A DNA stretch of 64,000 nucleotides from Oceanicola sp. 22II-s10i (lineage in GTDB: Bacteria; Pseudomonadota; Alphaproteobacteria; Rhodobacterales; Rhodobacteraceae). How positions within the stretch are numbered: the first letter of the stretch is position 1; each line of letters opens with the position of its first letter. Of this stretch, positions 20,507 through 28,848 are shown piece after piece. The stretch lies in contig NZ_AQQU01000005.1 in NCBI RefSeq assembly GCF_002210105.1, positions 297,053 to 361,052 on the forward strand. The letters run 5' to 3'. Below the pieces are notes generated by a model that worked only from the letters and a program-made list of their open reading frames with translations, did no database searches and was not told the origin of the DNA. Made by a program: the position numbers and the translations under genes.

Positions 20507-21426
20507 TGGGCCGCTATGACAGGCAGACCTGCCTGCCCGAGGTGGGGCTCGTGGGTCAGGCCACCCTTGCCGCCGCGCGGGTGCTGGTTGTGGGGGCCGG
20601 GGGGCTGGGCGCGCATGTGCTGCCGCTGCTGGCTGGCGCGGGCGTCGGGCATCTGCGTGTCATCGACCCGGACGTGGTGGAGGAGAGCAACCTGCACCGC
20701 CAGACGCTCTACCGGATGGGCGACATCGGTCAGTCCAAGTCCCGCGCCGCCGCCGCGACGCTGCGCGCGCTGAACCCGGACTGCACGGTCGAGCCGCTGG
20801 TCGCCCGCCTCGATCCGCTCAACGCGGCCGCCGAGGTGGCCTCTGCCGACCTGGTGATCGACGCGGCGGACAGTTTCGCGGTCAGCTACACGCTGTCGGA
20901 TCAGTGCCGCGCGCAGGGCAAGCCACTGATCAGCGCCTCATGCCTCGCCCGGCAGGGCTATGTCGTCGGGCTCTGCGGCCCGGCCCCCAGCCTGCGGGCG
21001 GTGTTTCCCGACCTGCCGCCGACCGGTCAGACCTGCGCCAGCGCCGGCGTCATGGGCCCGCTCGTCGGCACGCTCGGCGCGTTGCAGGCGCAGATGGCGC
21101 TGTCGGTCCTGCTGAGACACGCGCCCACGCCGCTCGGGCAGATGCTGTCGATCGACCTGACGACCTGGCGGGTGTCGTCCTTCCGCTTCGACGGCGCGCC
21201 GGAACCGGACCAAGCGCTGCCGCGGATCGTGGCGCGGGCGGAAACCGGCGCCGGCGACATCGTCATCGACCTGCGCGACCCCGCCGCGCCGGGGCCGGAA
21301 ACCCTGCACCCCCAGACCACGCAGCGCGTCGTCTTCGTCTGCGCCACCGGTCTGCGGGCTTGGCGGGCCGCGCGGGACCTCGCCGGGCGCGGCCACCCCG
21401 ACGTCGCGATCTGCGCTGAGGGGTGA
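20506..21426 (+). CDS. thiF: ThiF-type adenylyltransferase with a C-terminal rhodanese-like tail
   Basis: A 306-residue E1-like enzyme that adenylates the ThiS C-terminus. The N-terminal Rossmann motif is VLVVGAGGLGAHVLPLLAGAGVG, then DPDVVEESNLHRQ (ATP/Mg site). The conserved Cys is C177 in QTCASAGVMGPLVG. Two anomalies: the first zinc CxxC pair of E. coli ThiF is replaced by S162-L-R-A165, and the last ~55 residues look like a minimal rhodanese, with VIDLRDP then the loop VCATGLRAWRAARDL, putative active Cys C279. The tail could supply persulfide sulfur to ThiS directly. Start is the ATG in the TGATG overlap with thiE. Confidence 0.9.
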   Translation: MGRYDRQTCLPEVGLVGQATLAAARVLVVGAGGLGAHVLPLLAGAGVGHLRVIDPDVVEESNLHRQTLYRMGDIGQSKSRAAAATLRALNPDCTVEPLVARLDPLNAAAEVASADLVIDAADSFAVSYTLSDQCRAQGKPLISASCLARQGYVVGLCGPAPSLRAVFPDLPPTGQTCASAGVMGPLVGTLGALQAQMALSVLLRHAPTPLGQMLSIDLTTWRVSSFRFDGAPEPDQALPRIVARAETGAGDIVIDLRDPAAPGPETLHPQTTQRVVFVCATGLRAWRAARDLAGRGHPDVAICAEG

Positions 21427-22187
21427 TGGCGCGCGTCCTTCTCATAGGCGGAACGGATTCCAGTGGCGGCGCGGGGCTGGCGCGGGACGTGGCGACGGCC
21501 GCCCGGATGGGAGTTGAGCCCTGCGTCGCGGTGACGGCGGTGACGGCGCAGACGGACGCTTCGGTTCTGGACGTCCGCCGGATGTCCTCGGCGCTCGTCT
21601 CGGCACAGGTCCACGCGGCGGGTCCGGTCGACGCGGCAAAAATCGGGATGCTGGGCGAGTCAGCGATCGTCCGCGCGGTGGCGGAGGCGCTCCCCGACGC
21701 GCCCCTCGTGCTGGATCCCGTCCTTTCCGCCTCATCTGGCCGCGCGTTGCTGGACCCGGACGGCGTGGCCGCGCTGTTCGACACCCTCCTGCCCCGCACA
21801 ACCCTGCTGACGCCGAACCTGCCTGAACTGGGGATTCTGGCCGCCTGCCTCGGCCTGTCCTCTACGTCCGACGAAGCCACGCGGGTCAGCGCGCTGATGG
21901 ACCGCGGCTGTGGCGCTGTGCTGGTGAAAGGCGGCCACGCGGAGGACGTGGAGTCCTGCGAAGACCGGCTCTACCTGTCCGCCGACAAGGTCATCCGCTT
22001 CACCGGCCCACGCTTCGCCGTTGCCCTGCGCGGCACCGGGTGCCAGCTGGCCACCGGGATCGCCGTGTCGCTGGCGCAAGGGCGCAGACTGCCGGATGCC
22101 ATCGACCTTGCCCGCCGCGGGCTGATCGCGCGGTTCCGGGAGGCCGCGACGGCGAATGCCGACACGGCGCCCCGGACCGACGGATGA
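21426..22187 (+). CDS. thiD: Hydroxymethylpyrimidine/phosphomethylpyrimidine kinase ThiD
   Basis: A 253-residue ribokinase-fold kinase giving hydroxymethylpyrimidine diphosphate for ThiE. Seen: LLIGGTDSSGGAGLARDVATAARMGVEP, VTAVTAQT, LVLDPVLSASSGRALL, LLTPNLPELGIL, AVLVKGGH and the catalytic/anion-hole LRGTGCQLATGIAVSLAQG. It is last in the thiamine operon; its ATG overlaps the thiF stop (TGATG), which I prefer to the GTG three bases earlier. Its stop lies 4 bases from that of the convergent hydroxylase gene. Confidence 0.95.
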   Translation: MARVLLIGGTDSSGGAGLARDVATAARMGVEPCVAVTAVTAQTDASVLDVRRMSSALVSAQVHAAGPVDAAKIGMLGESAIVRAVAEALPDAPLVLDPVLSASSGRALLDPDGVAALFDTLLPRTTLLTPNLPELGILAACLGLSSTSDEATRVSALMDRGCGAVLVKGGHAEDVESCEDRLYLSADKVIRFTGPRFAVALRGTGCQLATGIAVSLAQGRRLPDAIDLARRGLIARFREAATANADTAPRTDG

Positions 22188-22191
22188 TGCC

Positions 22192-24462
22192 TCAGGCCGA
22201 CTGCAGCGCCTGCCACAACCGGCCCGGCGTCGCGGGCATGTCGAAACCGGTCACACCCTTCTGGGCCAGCGCATCGGCGACGGCGTTCATCACGGCGGGC
22301 AGCGAGCCGACCGTCCCGGCCTCACCCACGCCCTTGACCCCCAGACGGTTCGACGGCGACGGGGTGGCGCGCAGCAGGATCGCGACCTTCTTCAGCATGT
22401 CGGCGCGGGGCATGACATAGTCCATGAAGGTCCCGGTCAGCAGCTGGCCGTCCTCGTCGTAGCTGACCTTTTCCCCGAACACCTGCCCCAGCCCCTGCAC
22501 CAGACCGCCGTGGATCTGGCCGATCACCAGCGTCTCGTCGATGACCGTGCCGCAGTCGTCGACCGAGATGTAGTTCACCAGTTCGCGCGCGCCTGTCTCG
22601 GGGTCGATCTCGACCTCGGCCACATGCATGCCCGAGGGGAAGCACTTGGGCGACGGCAGTTCAGCCCGCGTGTCCAGCGCACCGGGCCTGTCGCGGGCGA
22701 TGTCCGACAGGCTGACCGAGCGGTTCGCCCCCTTCACGCGGTAGACGCCGCCATCGGCCTCGATCGCGTCCTCCTCCGCCTCCAGCATCTCGGCGGCGAT
22801 GGCGCGGGCCTTGCGGATGACGATCCGCGCGGCCTCGTCAAAGACCGAGCCCTGGCTCATCATCGAGCGCGATCCGAAGGCGCCGCCGCCCTTGAGCGCG
22901 ACCGTGACGCCATCCTGAAAGCGCAGCGAGACATCCGCCTCGTCGATGCCGAGCACCCCGGCGACGAGGCGCGGATAGACCGTCTCGTATCCCTGGCCCG
23001 ACGCCTGCGAGACCTGGTCCAGCCAGACCTTGCCCGACCCGTCGAAGCTGATCTGCACCTCGTCCACAGGCGCGACCCCGCCCGCCGGTTCGATGAACAG
23101 CGCGCAGCCGATGCCGCGCAGTTTCCCGCGTGACGCGGCCTCGGCCCGGCGCGCGTCGAACCCGTTCCAACCACCGGCGGAGAGGCCGGTGTCGAGCAGC
23201 GTGGAGAAATCGCCGGAATCGTATTCGGACGGAACGACGGCGGTGGTCAGGCGATAGGGGAAATCCGTGCCCTTCAGCATGTTGCGGCGGCGCAGTTCGA
23301 CCCGGTCGATCCCGGACACGCGCGCCGCTTCGTCCACCGCGCGTTCCACCGCATAGGCCATTTCAGGCCGCGCGGCGCCGCGATAGGCGGTCACAGGGAC
23401 GGCATTCGTGACAGCGACCCGCGTCCGGCCCGAGATGGCCGGGATGCGGTAGGCCCCCGTGGCCATCGCCGCCGAGTTCACGACCGGCGTCATCGGCCCC
23501 GCCGCGCTCGGGAACGCGCCGCAGTCGACCAACCAGTCGTGGCGGATGCCGAGGAAGCTGCCCTCCGCGTCCAGCGCCAGCTCGACCGTCATGCTGATCG
23601 CGCGGCCGTGCATGTCCGACACGATGGTTTCCGACCGGCTGGCCACCCAGCGGACCGGGCGCCCGATTTCCTTCGACGCCAGCGCCAGCGCCGCGTGTTC
23701 GGGATAGGCGTCGCCCCGGATGCCGAACGCGCCGCCGACGTCCTCGGCGTGGACGAAGACCTTTTCCGGATCCATCCCCGTCGCCGCGCAGAAGCTGGGG
23801 CGGATCGCGGTCACACCCTGGTGGCCGGACCACAGGTGCACCTCGTCGCCGCGCCATTCGGCGAGGACGGCCTTGGGCTCCATCGGGTTGCCGATCAGCC
23901 GGTTGCCTTCAAGCGCAACACTCACAACGTGGGCCGCCCCGGCGAAGGCCGCCTCGGTCGCCGAGTCGTCGCCGTAGCGATGTTCGAAGCAACGGTTGCC
24001 GGGAATGTCGTCGTGCAGCAGCGCGGCCCCCGCCTCCAGCGCGGCGGCGGCCCCCACCACGGCAGGCAGCGGGTCGAGGTCGAGCGTCACTGTCTCGGCC
24101 GCATCGCGCGCCTGCGCCTCGGTTTCGGCGACGACCAGCACCAGCGGCTCGCCCACGTAGCGCACACGGTCGATCGGCAGGCTCGGCACGTCGACGGCCT
24201 TGAGCGGGCCGTCCACGCCCTCGACCGGCATGCGGCCCGGTGCGCGGCGATAGCCCGCCGCCTTGAGGTCCGCGCCGGTCAGCACCGCCAGCACGCCCGG
24301 CATCTCGCGCGCGGTGTCGGTGTCGATGCCTTCGATCACGGCATGGGCGTGGTCCGAGCGGACGAAGACGCCATGCACCTCGCCGTCGAGCCGCCAGTCC
24401 GCCGTATAGCGCCCGGTCCCCGTCACCAGCCGCCGGTCCTCGCGTCGTCCGCCTGTCGTCAT
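22192..24462 (-). CDS. CoxL/xanthine dehydrogenase-type molybdopterin hydroxylase large subunit (stand-alone)
   Basis: A 756-residue protein: an N-terminal Ald_Xan_dh a/b hammerhead domain (RLVTGTGRYTADW, VRYVGEPLVLVVAETEAQARDA), then the molybdopterin-cytosine-dinucleotide domain (EDVGGAFGIRGDAYPEHAAL, AYRGAARPE at ~359-367, GGGAFGSRSMMSQG) and the catalytic glutamate E714 in GVGEAGTVGS. AYRGAAR is the form II (non-CO-dehydrogenase) version. It hydroxylates an N-heterocycle or aldehyde. The FAD (medium) and 2Fe-2S (small) subunits are not adjacent, so partners must be elsewhere. GGGAG precedes the ATG. Divergent from a racemase, with two candidate GntR operators upstream. Confidence 0.9.
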   Translation of the reverse strand: MTTGGRREDRRLVTGTGRYTADWRLDGEVHGVFVRSDHAHAVIEGIDTDTAREMPGVLAVLTGADLKAAGYRRAPGRMPVEGVDGPLKAVDVPSLPIDRVRYVGEPLVLVVAETEAQARDAAETVTLDLDPLPAVVGAAAALEAGAALLHDDIPGNRCFEHRYGDDSATEAAFAGAAHVVSVALEGNRLIGNPMEPKAVLAEWRGDEVHLWSGHQGVTAIRPSFCAATGMDPEKVFVHAEDVGGAFGIRGDAYPEHAALALASKEIGRPVRWVASRSETIVSDMHGRAISMTVELALDAEGSFLGIRHDWLVDCGAFPSAAGPMTPVVNSAAMATGAYRIPAISGRTRVAVTNAVPVTAYRGAARPEMAYAVERAVDEAARVSGIDRVELRRRNMLKGTDFPYRLTTAVVPSEYDSGDFSTLLDTGLSAGGWNGFDARRAEAASRGKLRGIGCALFIEPAGGVAPVDEVQISFDGSGKVWLDQVSQASGQGYETVYPRLVAGVLGIDEADVSLRFQDGVTVALKGGGAFGSRSMMSQGSVFDEAARIVIRKARAIAAEMLEAEEDAIEADGGVYRVKGANRSVSLSDIARDRPGALDTRAELPSPKCFPSGMHVAEVEIDPETGARELVNYISVDDCGTVIDETLVIGQIHGGLVQGLGQVFGEKVSYDEDGQLLTGTFMDYVMPRADMLKKVAILLRATPSPSNRLGVKGVGEAGTVGSLPAVMNAVADALAQKGVTGFDMPATPGRLWQALQSA

Positions 24463-24565
24463 GTCAGTCTCCCGTTGAACAGGGGCATTGATCCGCGCGG
24501 CGGGAGGCGAGTCAAGACACCCTGCCCTTGCCGCCCGGAACAGACGGTCCCCGGCGTTCGCTTAA

Positions 24566-24577
24566 ATGGGATGCAAT
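24566..24577. promoter_or_regulatory. Candidate FCD-GntR operator (degenerate copy)
   Basis: ATGGGATGCAAT matches the ATGGNATNCCAT pattern of the four other copies in the window at 11 of 12 positions (CAAT for CCAT). It lies 76 bases from the next copy, in the divergent promoter region of the hydroxylase and racemase genes. Confidence 0.5.
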
Positions 24578-24612
24578 TTCACGATATCGCCAGACGCGGC
24601 GCCGATGACCTC

Positions 24613-24626
24613 TCAATACGTATTGA
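24613..24626. promoter_or_regulatory. 14-bp perfect palindrome (candidate operator)
   Basis: TCAATACGTATTGA is a perfect palindrome in the AT-rich divergent region between the molybdopterin hydroxylase and the racemase, lying between the two GntR-type sites. It is probably a binding site for a second regulator, which cannot be named from sequence. Confidence 0.4.
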
Positions 24627-24641
24627 AAACGCGCACTCCAA

Positions 24642-24653
24642 ATGGCATCCCAT
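24642..24653. promoter_or_regulatory. Candidate FCD-GntR operator
   Basis: ATGGCATCCCAT, identical to the copies at 33711 and 35738. It sits 56 bases before the racemase start codon, so a bound repressor would cover that promoter; on the other side it lies about 180 bases from the hydroxylase start. Confidence 0.65.
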
Positions 24654-24708
24654 TATCAGGCGCCCGGACCCACCCGCCTGCCGTTTCGCATCCGAGAGGG
24701 GGAATTCC

Positions 24709-25365
24709 ATGACGCGCATCCTGCTGATCAACCCCAACACCAGCCTCCGCGCCACGGTCGCGATGTGCGCCATCGCGGCAGAGGAACTGGCCGAGCCGCC
24801 AGTCGGGCTCACCGCCAGTCGCGGGCCCGAGCTGATCGCCGACCCGGCCTCGCTGATCCGCGCGGGCCGTGCCGTGGCCGCGACCGAGGTCCCCGCGGAC
24901 ACGGCCGCAGTCATCGTCTCGGGCTTCGGCGATCCCGGCGCGGGCCCGCTGGCCCTGCGGCTGCCCTGCCCCGTGGTCGGGATCGGCGCGGCGGCGATCC
25001 GTGCGGCGGCGCGGGATGGCCTGCCCTTCGCCGTGGCGACCACGACGCCCGAGCTGGATCGCGAGATCACGGCGCTCGTCCATGACACGCTGCCCGAAAC
25101 CGGGCACGGCCTGTTCCTCGGCAACCATTTCGCCGCGGGCGATCCGCTGGGGCTGATGGCGACGGAGTCCGGGCTCGACGATGCGCTGGCCGGGGCTGTC
25201 GGACAGGCCGTGGCGGCGGGCGCGCAGCGTGTCATCATCGGGGGCGGCCCGCTCGGCGCGGCGGCGGAGCGGTTGCGCGCCCGCGTGGCGGTGCCATTGA
25301 TCAACCCGGTGCGTTGCGCGGCGCGCGAGGTCGCGGCACTGCTTGCGCTGCCCGAGCGGACCTAG
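24709..25365 (+). CDS. Asp/Glu/hydantoin racemase family protein (first copy)
   Basis: A 218-residue protein of the Asp_Glu_race family beginning ILLINPNTS, with an AVIVSGFGDPGAG stretch, a TTTPELDREI loop, the RVIIGGGPLGAAA segment and PLINPVRCAAREVAALL at the end. The usual paired catalytic cysteines are not in the textbook places: the first sits in LRLPCPVVGIG rather than following the FGDPG motif, so activity needs checking. GAGAGGGGGAATTCC precedes the ATG; the open frame upstream runs through promoter DNA and is not used. It converges with the dihydropyrimidinase, their stops overlapping as CTAG. A likely allantoin- or hydantoin-type racemase. Confidence 0.75.
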   Translation: MTRILLINPNTSLRATVAMCAIAAEELAEPPVGLTASRGPELIADPASLIRAGRAVAATEVPADTAAVIVSGFGDPGAGPLALRLPCPVVGIGAAAIRAAARDGLPFAVATTTPELDREITALVHDTLPETGHGLFLGNHFAAGDPLGLMATESGLDDALAGAVGQAVAAGAQRVIIGGGPLGAAAERLRARVAVPLINPVRCAAREVAALLALPERT

Positions 25366-26759
25366 CGCAGCACGTCCGGCGCGGTCCGGGCGATGTGGCC
25401 GCCCGTGGCCTCGGCCAGCGGCGCGCCGTCCAGCATCACCGTCCGCCCGCGCAGGATCGTCCGCACCGGCCAGCCGGTGATGTCGAAGCCCTCCCACGGG
25501 GTGTAGTCCGCGCCATGGTGCAGGTCGGCCTGCCGGATCGGACGGGACAGCGCGGGATCCCACAGGACGATATCCGCGTCCTTGCCGACCATGATCGCGC
25601 CCTTCCGCTCCAGCCCGTAGAGCCGGGCGTGGTTCGTCGCCGTGATCGCCGCGAATTTCTCGAGCGAGATCCGGCCCTTCACCACGCCTTCGGAGAACAG
25701 GATCGGCAGGCGCGTCTCGACCCCCGGAATGCCGTTCGGGATGTTGCGGAAGCTCTTGCGCGCGCCCGGCGCGTCCTTTCCGGCCTCGTCGGCAAAGCGG
25801 AACGGGCAGTGATCGGAGGAGAACAGTTCGAAATCGCCGCCGGTGATCCCGGACCAGATCGCGTCCCATTCGCCCGCCGTGCGGGGCGGCGGCGAGCAGA
25901 CGTATTTCGCCCCCTCGAACCCGGCCCGGTCCAGATCGTCGGCGGTCAGCGTCACGTATTGCGGGCAGGTTTCGGCGAACACCTTGGCGCCGCGCTGGCG
26001 ACCGCGCCGGATCTCGTCCAGCGCCTCGCCGTTCGAGACGTGCACGATGGTCAACGGCACATCCGCGATCTCGGCCAACGTGATCGCCCGGTGCGTCGCC
26101 TCGCGCTCCACCGGCACGGGTCGGGTGCGGGCATGATGCATCGGGCCGGTCTGGCCCTCGCGCTCGGCCTTGTCGCGCAGGAACTCGATCGCGTCCTCGT
26201 TCTCGGCATGGACCATGACCAGCGCATTCTGCTCTCGCGCGACGGCCATGACCTCGAGGATCTGCCGGTCGCTCAGGGCAAGGCCCTGGTAGGTCATGAA
26301 GACCTTGAAGCTGGTGTGCCCGGCGGCGATCAGCGCGGGCAGGTCCTGCCCCAGCGTGACCGGGTCGGTTTCCTTGACGATCAGGTGGAACGACACGTCG
26401 CAGAAGCAATTGCCCGCCGCCTTGGCGTGATAGTCCGCCACCGCCTCGCGCAGGGTCTGGCCATCCTCGGGCAGGCAGAACGGCAGCACGGTCGTATTGC
26501 CCCCGGCGACGGCGGAGCGGGTGGCCGAGGCGAAGTCGTCCGCCATCTCGATCCCCGGCCCCGAGGGCTGGGAAATATGGACATGGCTGTCGATCCCGCC
26601 GGGCATGGCGATCAGGCCCGTGGCGTCGATGACCTCGGCCGCGCCGTCCAGCCTTGTGCCGAGTGCGGTGATGACGCCGCCCTCGATCCCGATGTCGCAG
26701 GTGGAAACCCCGCCCGGCGTGACGACCCGCGCGCCCCGGATGATCGTGTCAAAGCTCAT
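25362..26759 (-). CDS. Dihydropyrimidinase / D-hydantoinase family amidohydrolase
   Basis: A 465-residue cyclic-amide hydrolase. Metal ligands H59 and H61 sit in GGIDSHVHISQP; the carbamylated lysine is K152 in TSFKVFMTYQG; later ligands lie in VMVHAEN and LTIVHVSNGEAL; FSSDHCPFRF carries the last Asp. The C-terminal end has the usual KDADIVLWDP segment. It opens five- or six-membered cyclic ureides (hydantoins, dihydropyrimidines, possibly allantoin). It is the last gene of the eight-gene operon that starts with the solute-binding protein, overlapping the racemase by ATGA. Confidence 0.9.
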   Translation of the reverse strand: MSFDTIIRGARVVTPGGVSTCDIGIEGGVITALGTRLDGAAEVIDATGLIAMPGGIDSHVHISQPSGPGIEMADDFASATRSAVAGGNTTVLPFCLPEDGQTLREAVADYHAKAAGNCFCDVSFHLIVKETDPVTLGQDLPALIAAGHTSFKVFMTYQGLALSDRQILEVMAVAREQNALVMVHAENEDAIEFLRDKAEREGQTGPMHHARTRPVPVEREATHRAITLAEIADVPLTIVHVSNGEALDEIRRGRQRGAKVFAETCPQYVTLTADDLDRAGFEGAKYVCSPPPRTAGEWDAIWSGITGGDFELFSSDHCPFRFADEAGKDAPGARKSFRNIPNGIPGVETRLPILFSEGVVKGRISLEKFAAITATNHARLYGLERKGAIMVGKDADIVLWDPALSRPIRQADLHHGADYTPWEGFDITGWPVRTILRGRTVMLDGAPLAEATGGHIARTAPDVLR

Positions 26760-27502
26760 GCGCCCGCCTTCATCGCTATGGTGTCGGCCAGCGCCTTGGG
26801 CAACCCGACCGAGGATTTCGCGGCGGGCTTGCAGGCGCGTTCCATGAACACCGGTTTCATCGCCGCCAGCGCCATCGCCTGCGCCACGGCCGCCGAGATC
26901 GGGTCGATGACGATGGCCGGCACCTCGCCCGCGATCTGCTGCGCGAGACCCGCCAGCGGCGCGCCGCCGAGGATGACGACGTCCGCCCCGTCCTCCAGCA
27001 CCGCCCTGTTCGCCAGCCGGATCAGGTCCGGCTTGAGGTCCTTGGCGACCGAGCCGACGTCGATCTCCTGCATCCCCGGCGTCTTGACGCCGGTGAAGCG
27101 GGACCCCAGGCCGGTGCTCTTGATGCAGTCCTCGTACCAGCGGGTCATGAGCGGGGTGAAGGTGACGACCGAAAACCGCTCGCCCAGCATCGCCGCAGAC
27201 AGCACCGCCGCCTCGGCCATGCCGACGATGGGCAGGTCGAAGATCTCGCGCGCGGGGGCGAGGCTGGGGTCACCGAAGGCCGCGATGACCACGGCGTCGA
27301 TGCCGTCGAGGTTCTCGGCGATCATCTCCAGCGCGATGGCGCCCGCGATCTGCGCCTCGGCGCGCGAGGCGATGTAGGGAAAGCCCTTGGCAGCGGTCAG
27401 CGGCACGATCTCGGCCCGGTCGCCGACGACGTCACGGGCGATGTCCGCCATCGTGTCGGTCATGGCCTGGGTCATGTTGGGGTTCAGAAGGAGAATGCGC
27501 AT
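26756..27502 (-). CDS. Asp/Glu/hydantoin (allantoin) racemase family protein (second copy)
   Basis: A 248-residue protein starting ILLLNPNMTQAMTDTM, the characteristic hydantoin-racemase opening. It has DAVVIAAFGDPSLAPAREIFDLPIVGMAEAA, FSVVTFT, ADVVILGGAPLAGLA and AIVIDPISAAVAQAMALA. The first catalytic cysteine position after AFGDP (usually CDPG) is Ser/Leu here, and the GGAPL stretch has Ala-Pro where a Cys is common. It may therefore be a divergent racemase or an arylmalonate-decarboxylase-like relative. Its longer C-terminal tail ends MKAGA. Start chosen at the TGATG overlap with the amidase stop. Confidence 0.78.
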   Translation of the reverse strand: MRILLLNPNMTQAMTDTMADIARDVVGDRAEIVPLTAAKGFPYIASRAEAQIAGAIALEMIAENLDGIDAVVIAAFGDPSLAPAREIFDLPIVGMAEAAVLSAAMLGERFSVVTFTPLMTRWYEDCIKSTGLGSRFTGVKTPGMQEIDVGSVAKDLKPDLIRLANRAVLEDGADVVILGGAPLAGLAQQIAGEVPAIVIDPISAAVAQAMALAAMKPVFMERACKPAAKSSVGLPKALADTIAMKAGA

Positions 27503-28848
27503 CAGCTTGCTTCTTGGTGTTGGCGTTTGGTCAGAAGGGCCTCGGCCCGCGCGGCAAGGTCGAGCAGCGCGGCATCGCGCCCCCGGCCCGCGACGATCTG
27601 CAGGCCGAGCGGCAGGCCTTCTCGGGTCGTGCCGCAGGGGATGGAGATGGCCGGACAGCCCGCGTGATTGGCCTGCGGGGTGAAGGCGGCATGGTCGCGC
27701 GGGGCACAGGGCGCGCCGCCGATGGTGTCGGGGGTAAGCTGGCCGACCGGCCACGCGGCGCAGGGGGTCGTCGGGACGAGGATCGCGTCGTGTTCGGACA
27801 GGAACGCGGTCAGGATCTCGCGCATCCGGTGCGAGGCGTGATGCGCGCGGGCGACATCGGTGCCGGTGAACCCCGCGCCCTGAACGATCTGGGCGGCGAG
27901 GTCGGGGTCGAATATGTCCGGCGTCTTGGCGTGTGCCTCGCCGAAGAGCGCGGCGAGACCGGCGAACTGCAGCGGCATGACGGACGCGCCGGTCAGGCCC
28001 TGCCAGTCGGGGGCGGCGTCGGTGACTCTCAGGCCATCCACCCTGATCCGCGCGACGGCCTGATCGAACGCCACGGCCATGTCCTCGTCCAGCAGCTGCC
28101 CCAGCCCGTAGTCCGGCGAGGCGGCGAGGTCTGTCAGCGGCGCGCCCTCGGGCATCTCGGCCAGCACCGACATCGCCAGACGCACGTCGGCCACGTCCCG
28201 CGCGATCGGGCAGATGGCGGAGATGCCCCAGACGGGTTCGTCGAACCCCGGCCCGTATGGCACGAGGTCCTGCGTCGGCTTGAAGCCCACGACACCGGTA
28301 TGCGCAGGCGGCCGGCGGCTGGACCCGCCCGCGTCGGTGCCGATGGCCAGCGGCACCATGCGCGATGCCACCGCCGCGACCGGCCCGCCGGAGGAGCCGC
28401 CGGGGGTCCGCGTGGTGTCGAGCGGGTTCAGCGTCCGCCCGTGCAGCGGGGTGTTGGTGACGCCCTTGCAGGCAAACTCGGAACAGGTGGCGATGCCGAC
28501 GATCATAGCGCCCGCCTGCCGCAGGAGCGCCACGCACCGCGCATCCTCGGGCGCGACGAACTCCGCGAACAGGCGCGAGCCCTGCGTGATCGTCAGGCCC
28601 TTCACCCAGATGTTGTCCTTGATGACGACCGGCACACCCGCCAGCGGCAGGTCCTCGCCCGCCACCAGCCGCGCCGCGACAGCCGCAGCTTCGTCCATCA
28701 GCGCGGGGTTCATCGCGCAGATCGCGTTCAGCTCCGGGTTCAGCGCCTCGATGCGCGCCAGCGCGTCCCGCGCCGCTGCCTCGGGTGTCGCGCGGCCCGC
28801 GCGCACCTCGGCGGCGAGCGCCACGGCGGAGAGGTCCATCAGGCTCAT
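27502..28848 (-). CDS. Amidase signature family hydrolase
   Basis: A 448-residue amidase with the Ser-cisSer-Lys machinery: K77 in GVPVVIKDN, the TPGGSSGGPVAAVA serine region (152-153) and the nucleophile S176 in GTDAGGSSRRP. The C-terminal part has PTTPCAAWPVG and the closing GLPLGLQIVAGRGRDAALL helix region. It hydrolyses a linear amide or carbamoyl group. In this operon it is a candidate for the second step after ring opening, since no N-carbamoyl-amino-acid hydrolase (HyuC-type) is present. Overlaps neighbours by 1 and 4 bases. Confidence 0.9.
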   Translation of the reverse strand: MSLMDLSAVALAAEVRAGRATPEAAARDALARIEALNPELNAICAMNPALMDEAAAVAARLVAGEDLPLAGVPVVIKDNIWVKGLTITQGSRLFAEFVAPEDARCVALLRQAGAMIVGIATCSEFACKGVTNTPLHGRTLNPLDTTRTPGGSSGGPVAAVASRMVPLAIGTDAGGSSRRPPAHTGVVGFKPTQDLVPYGPGFDEPVWGISAICPIARDVADVRLAMSVLAEMPEGAPLTDLAASPDYGLGQLLDEDMAVAFDQAVARIRVDGLRVTDAAPDWQGLTGASVMPLQFAGLAALFGEAHAKTPDIFDPDLAAQIVQGAGFTGTDVARAHHASHRMREILTAFLSEHDAILVPTTPCAAWPVGQLTPDTIGGAPCAPRDHAAFTPQANHAGCPAISIPCGTTREGLPLGLQIVAGRGRDAALLDLAARAEALLTKRQHQEAS

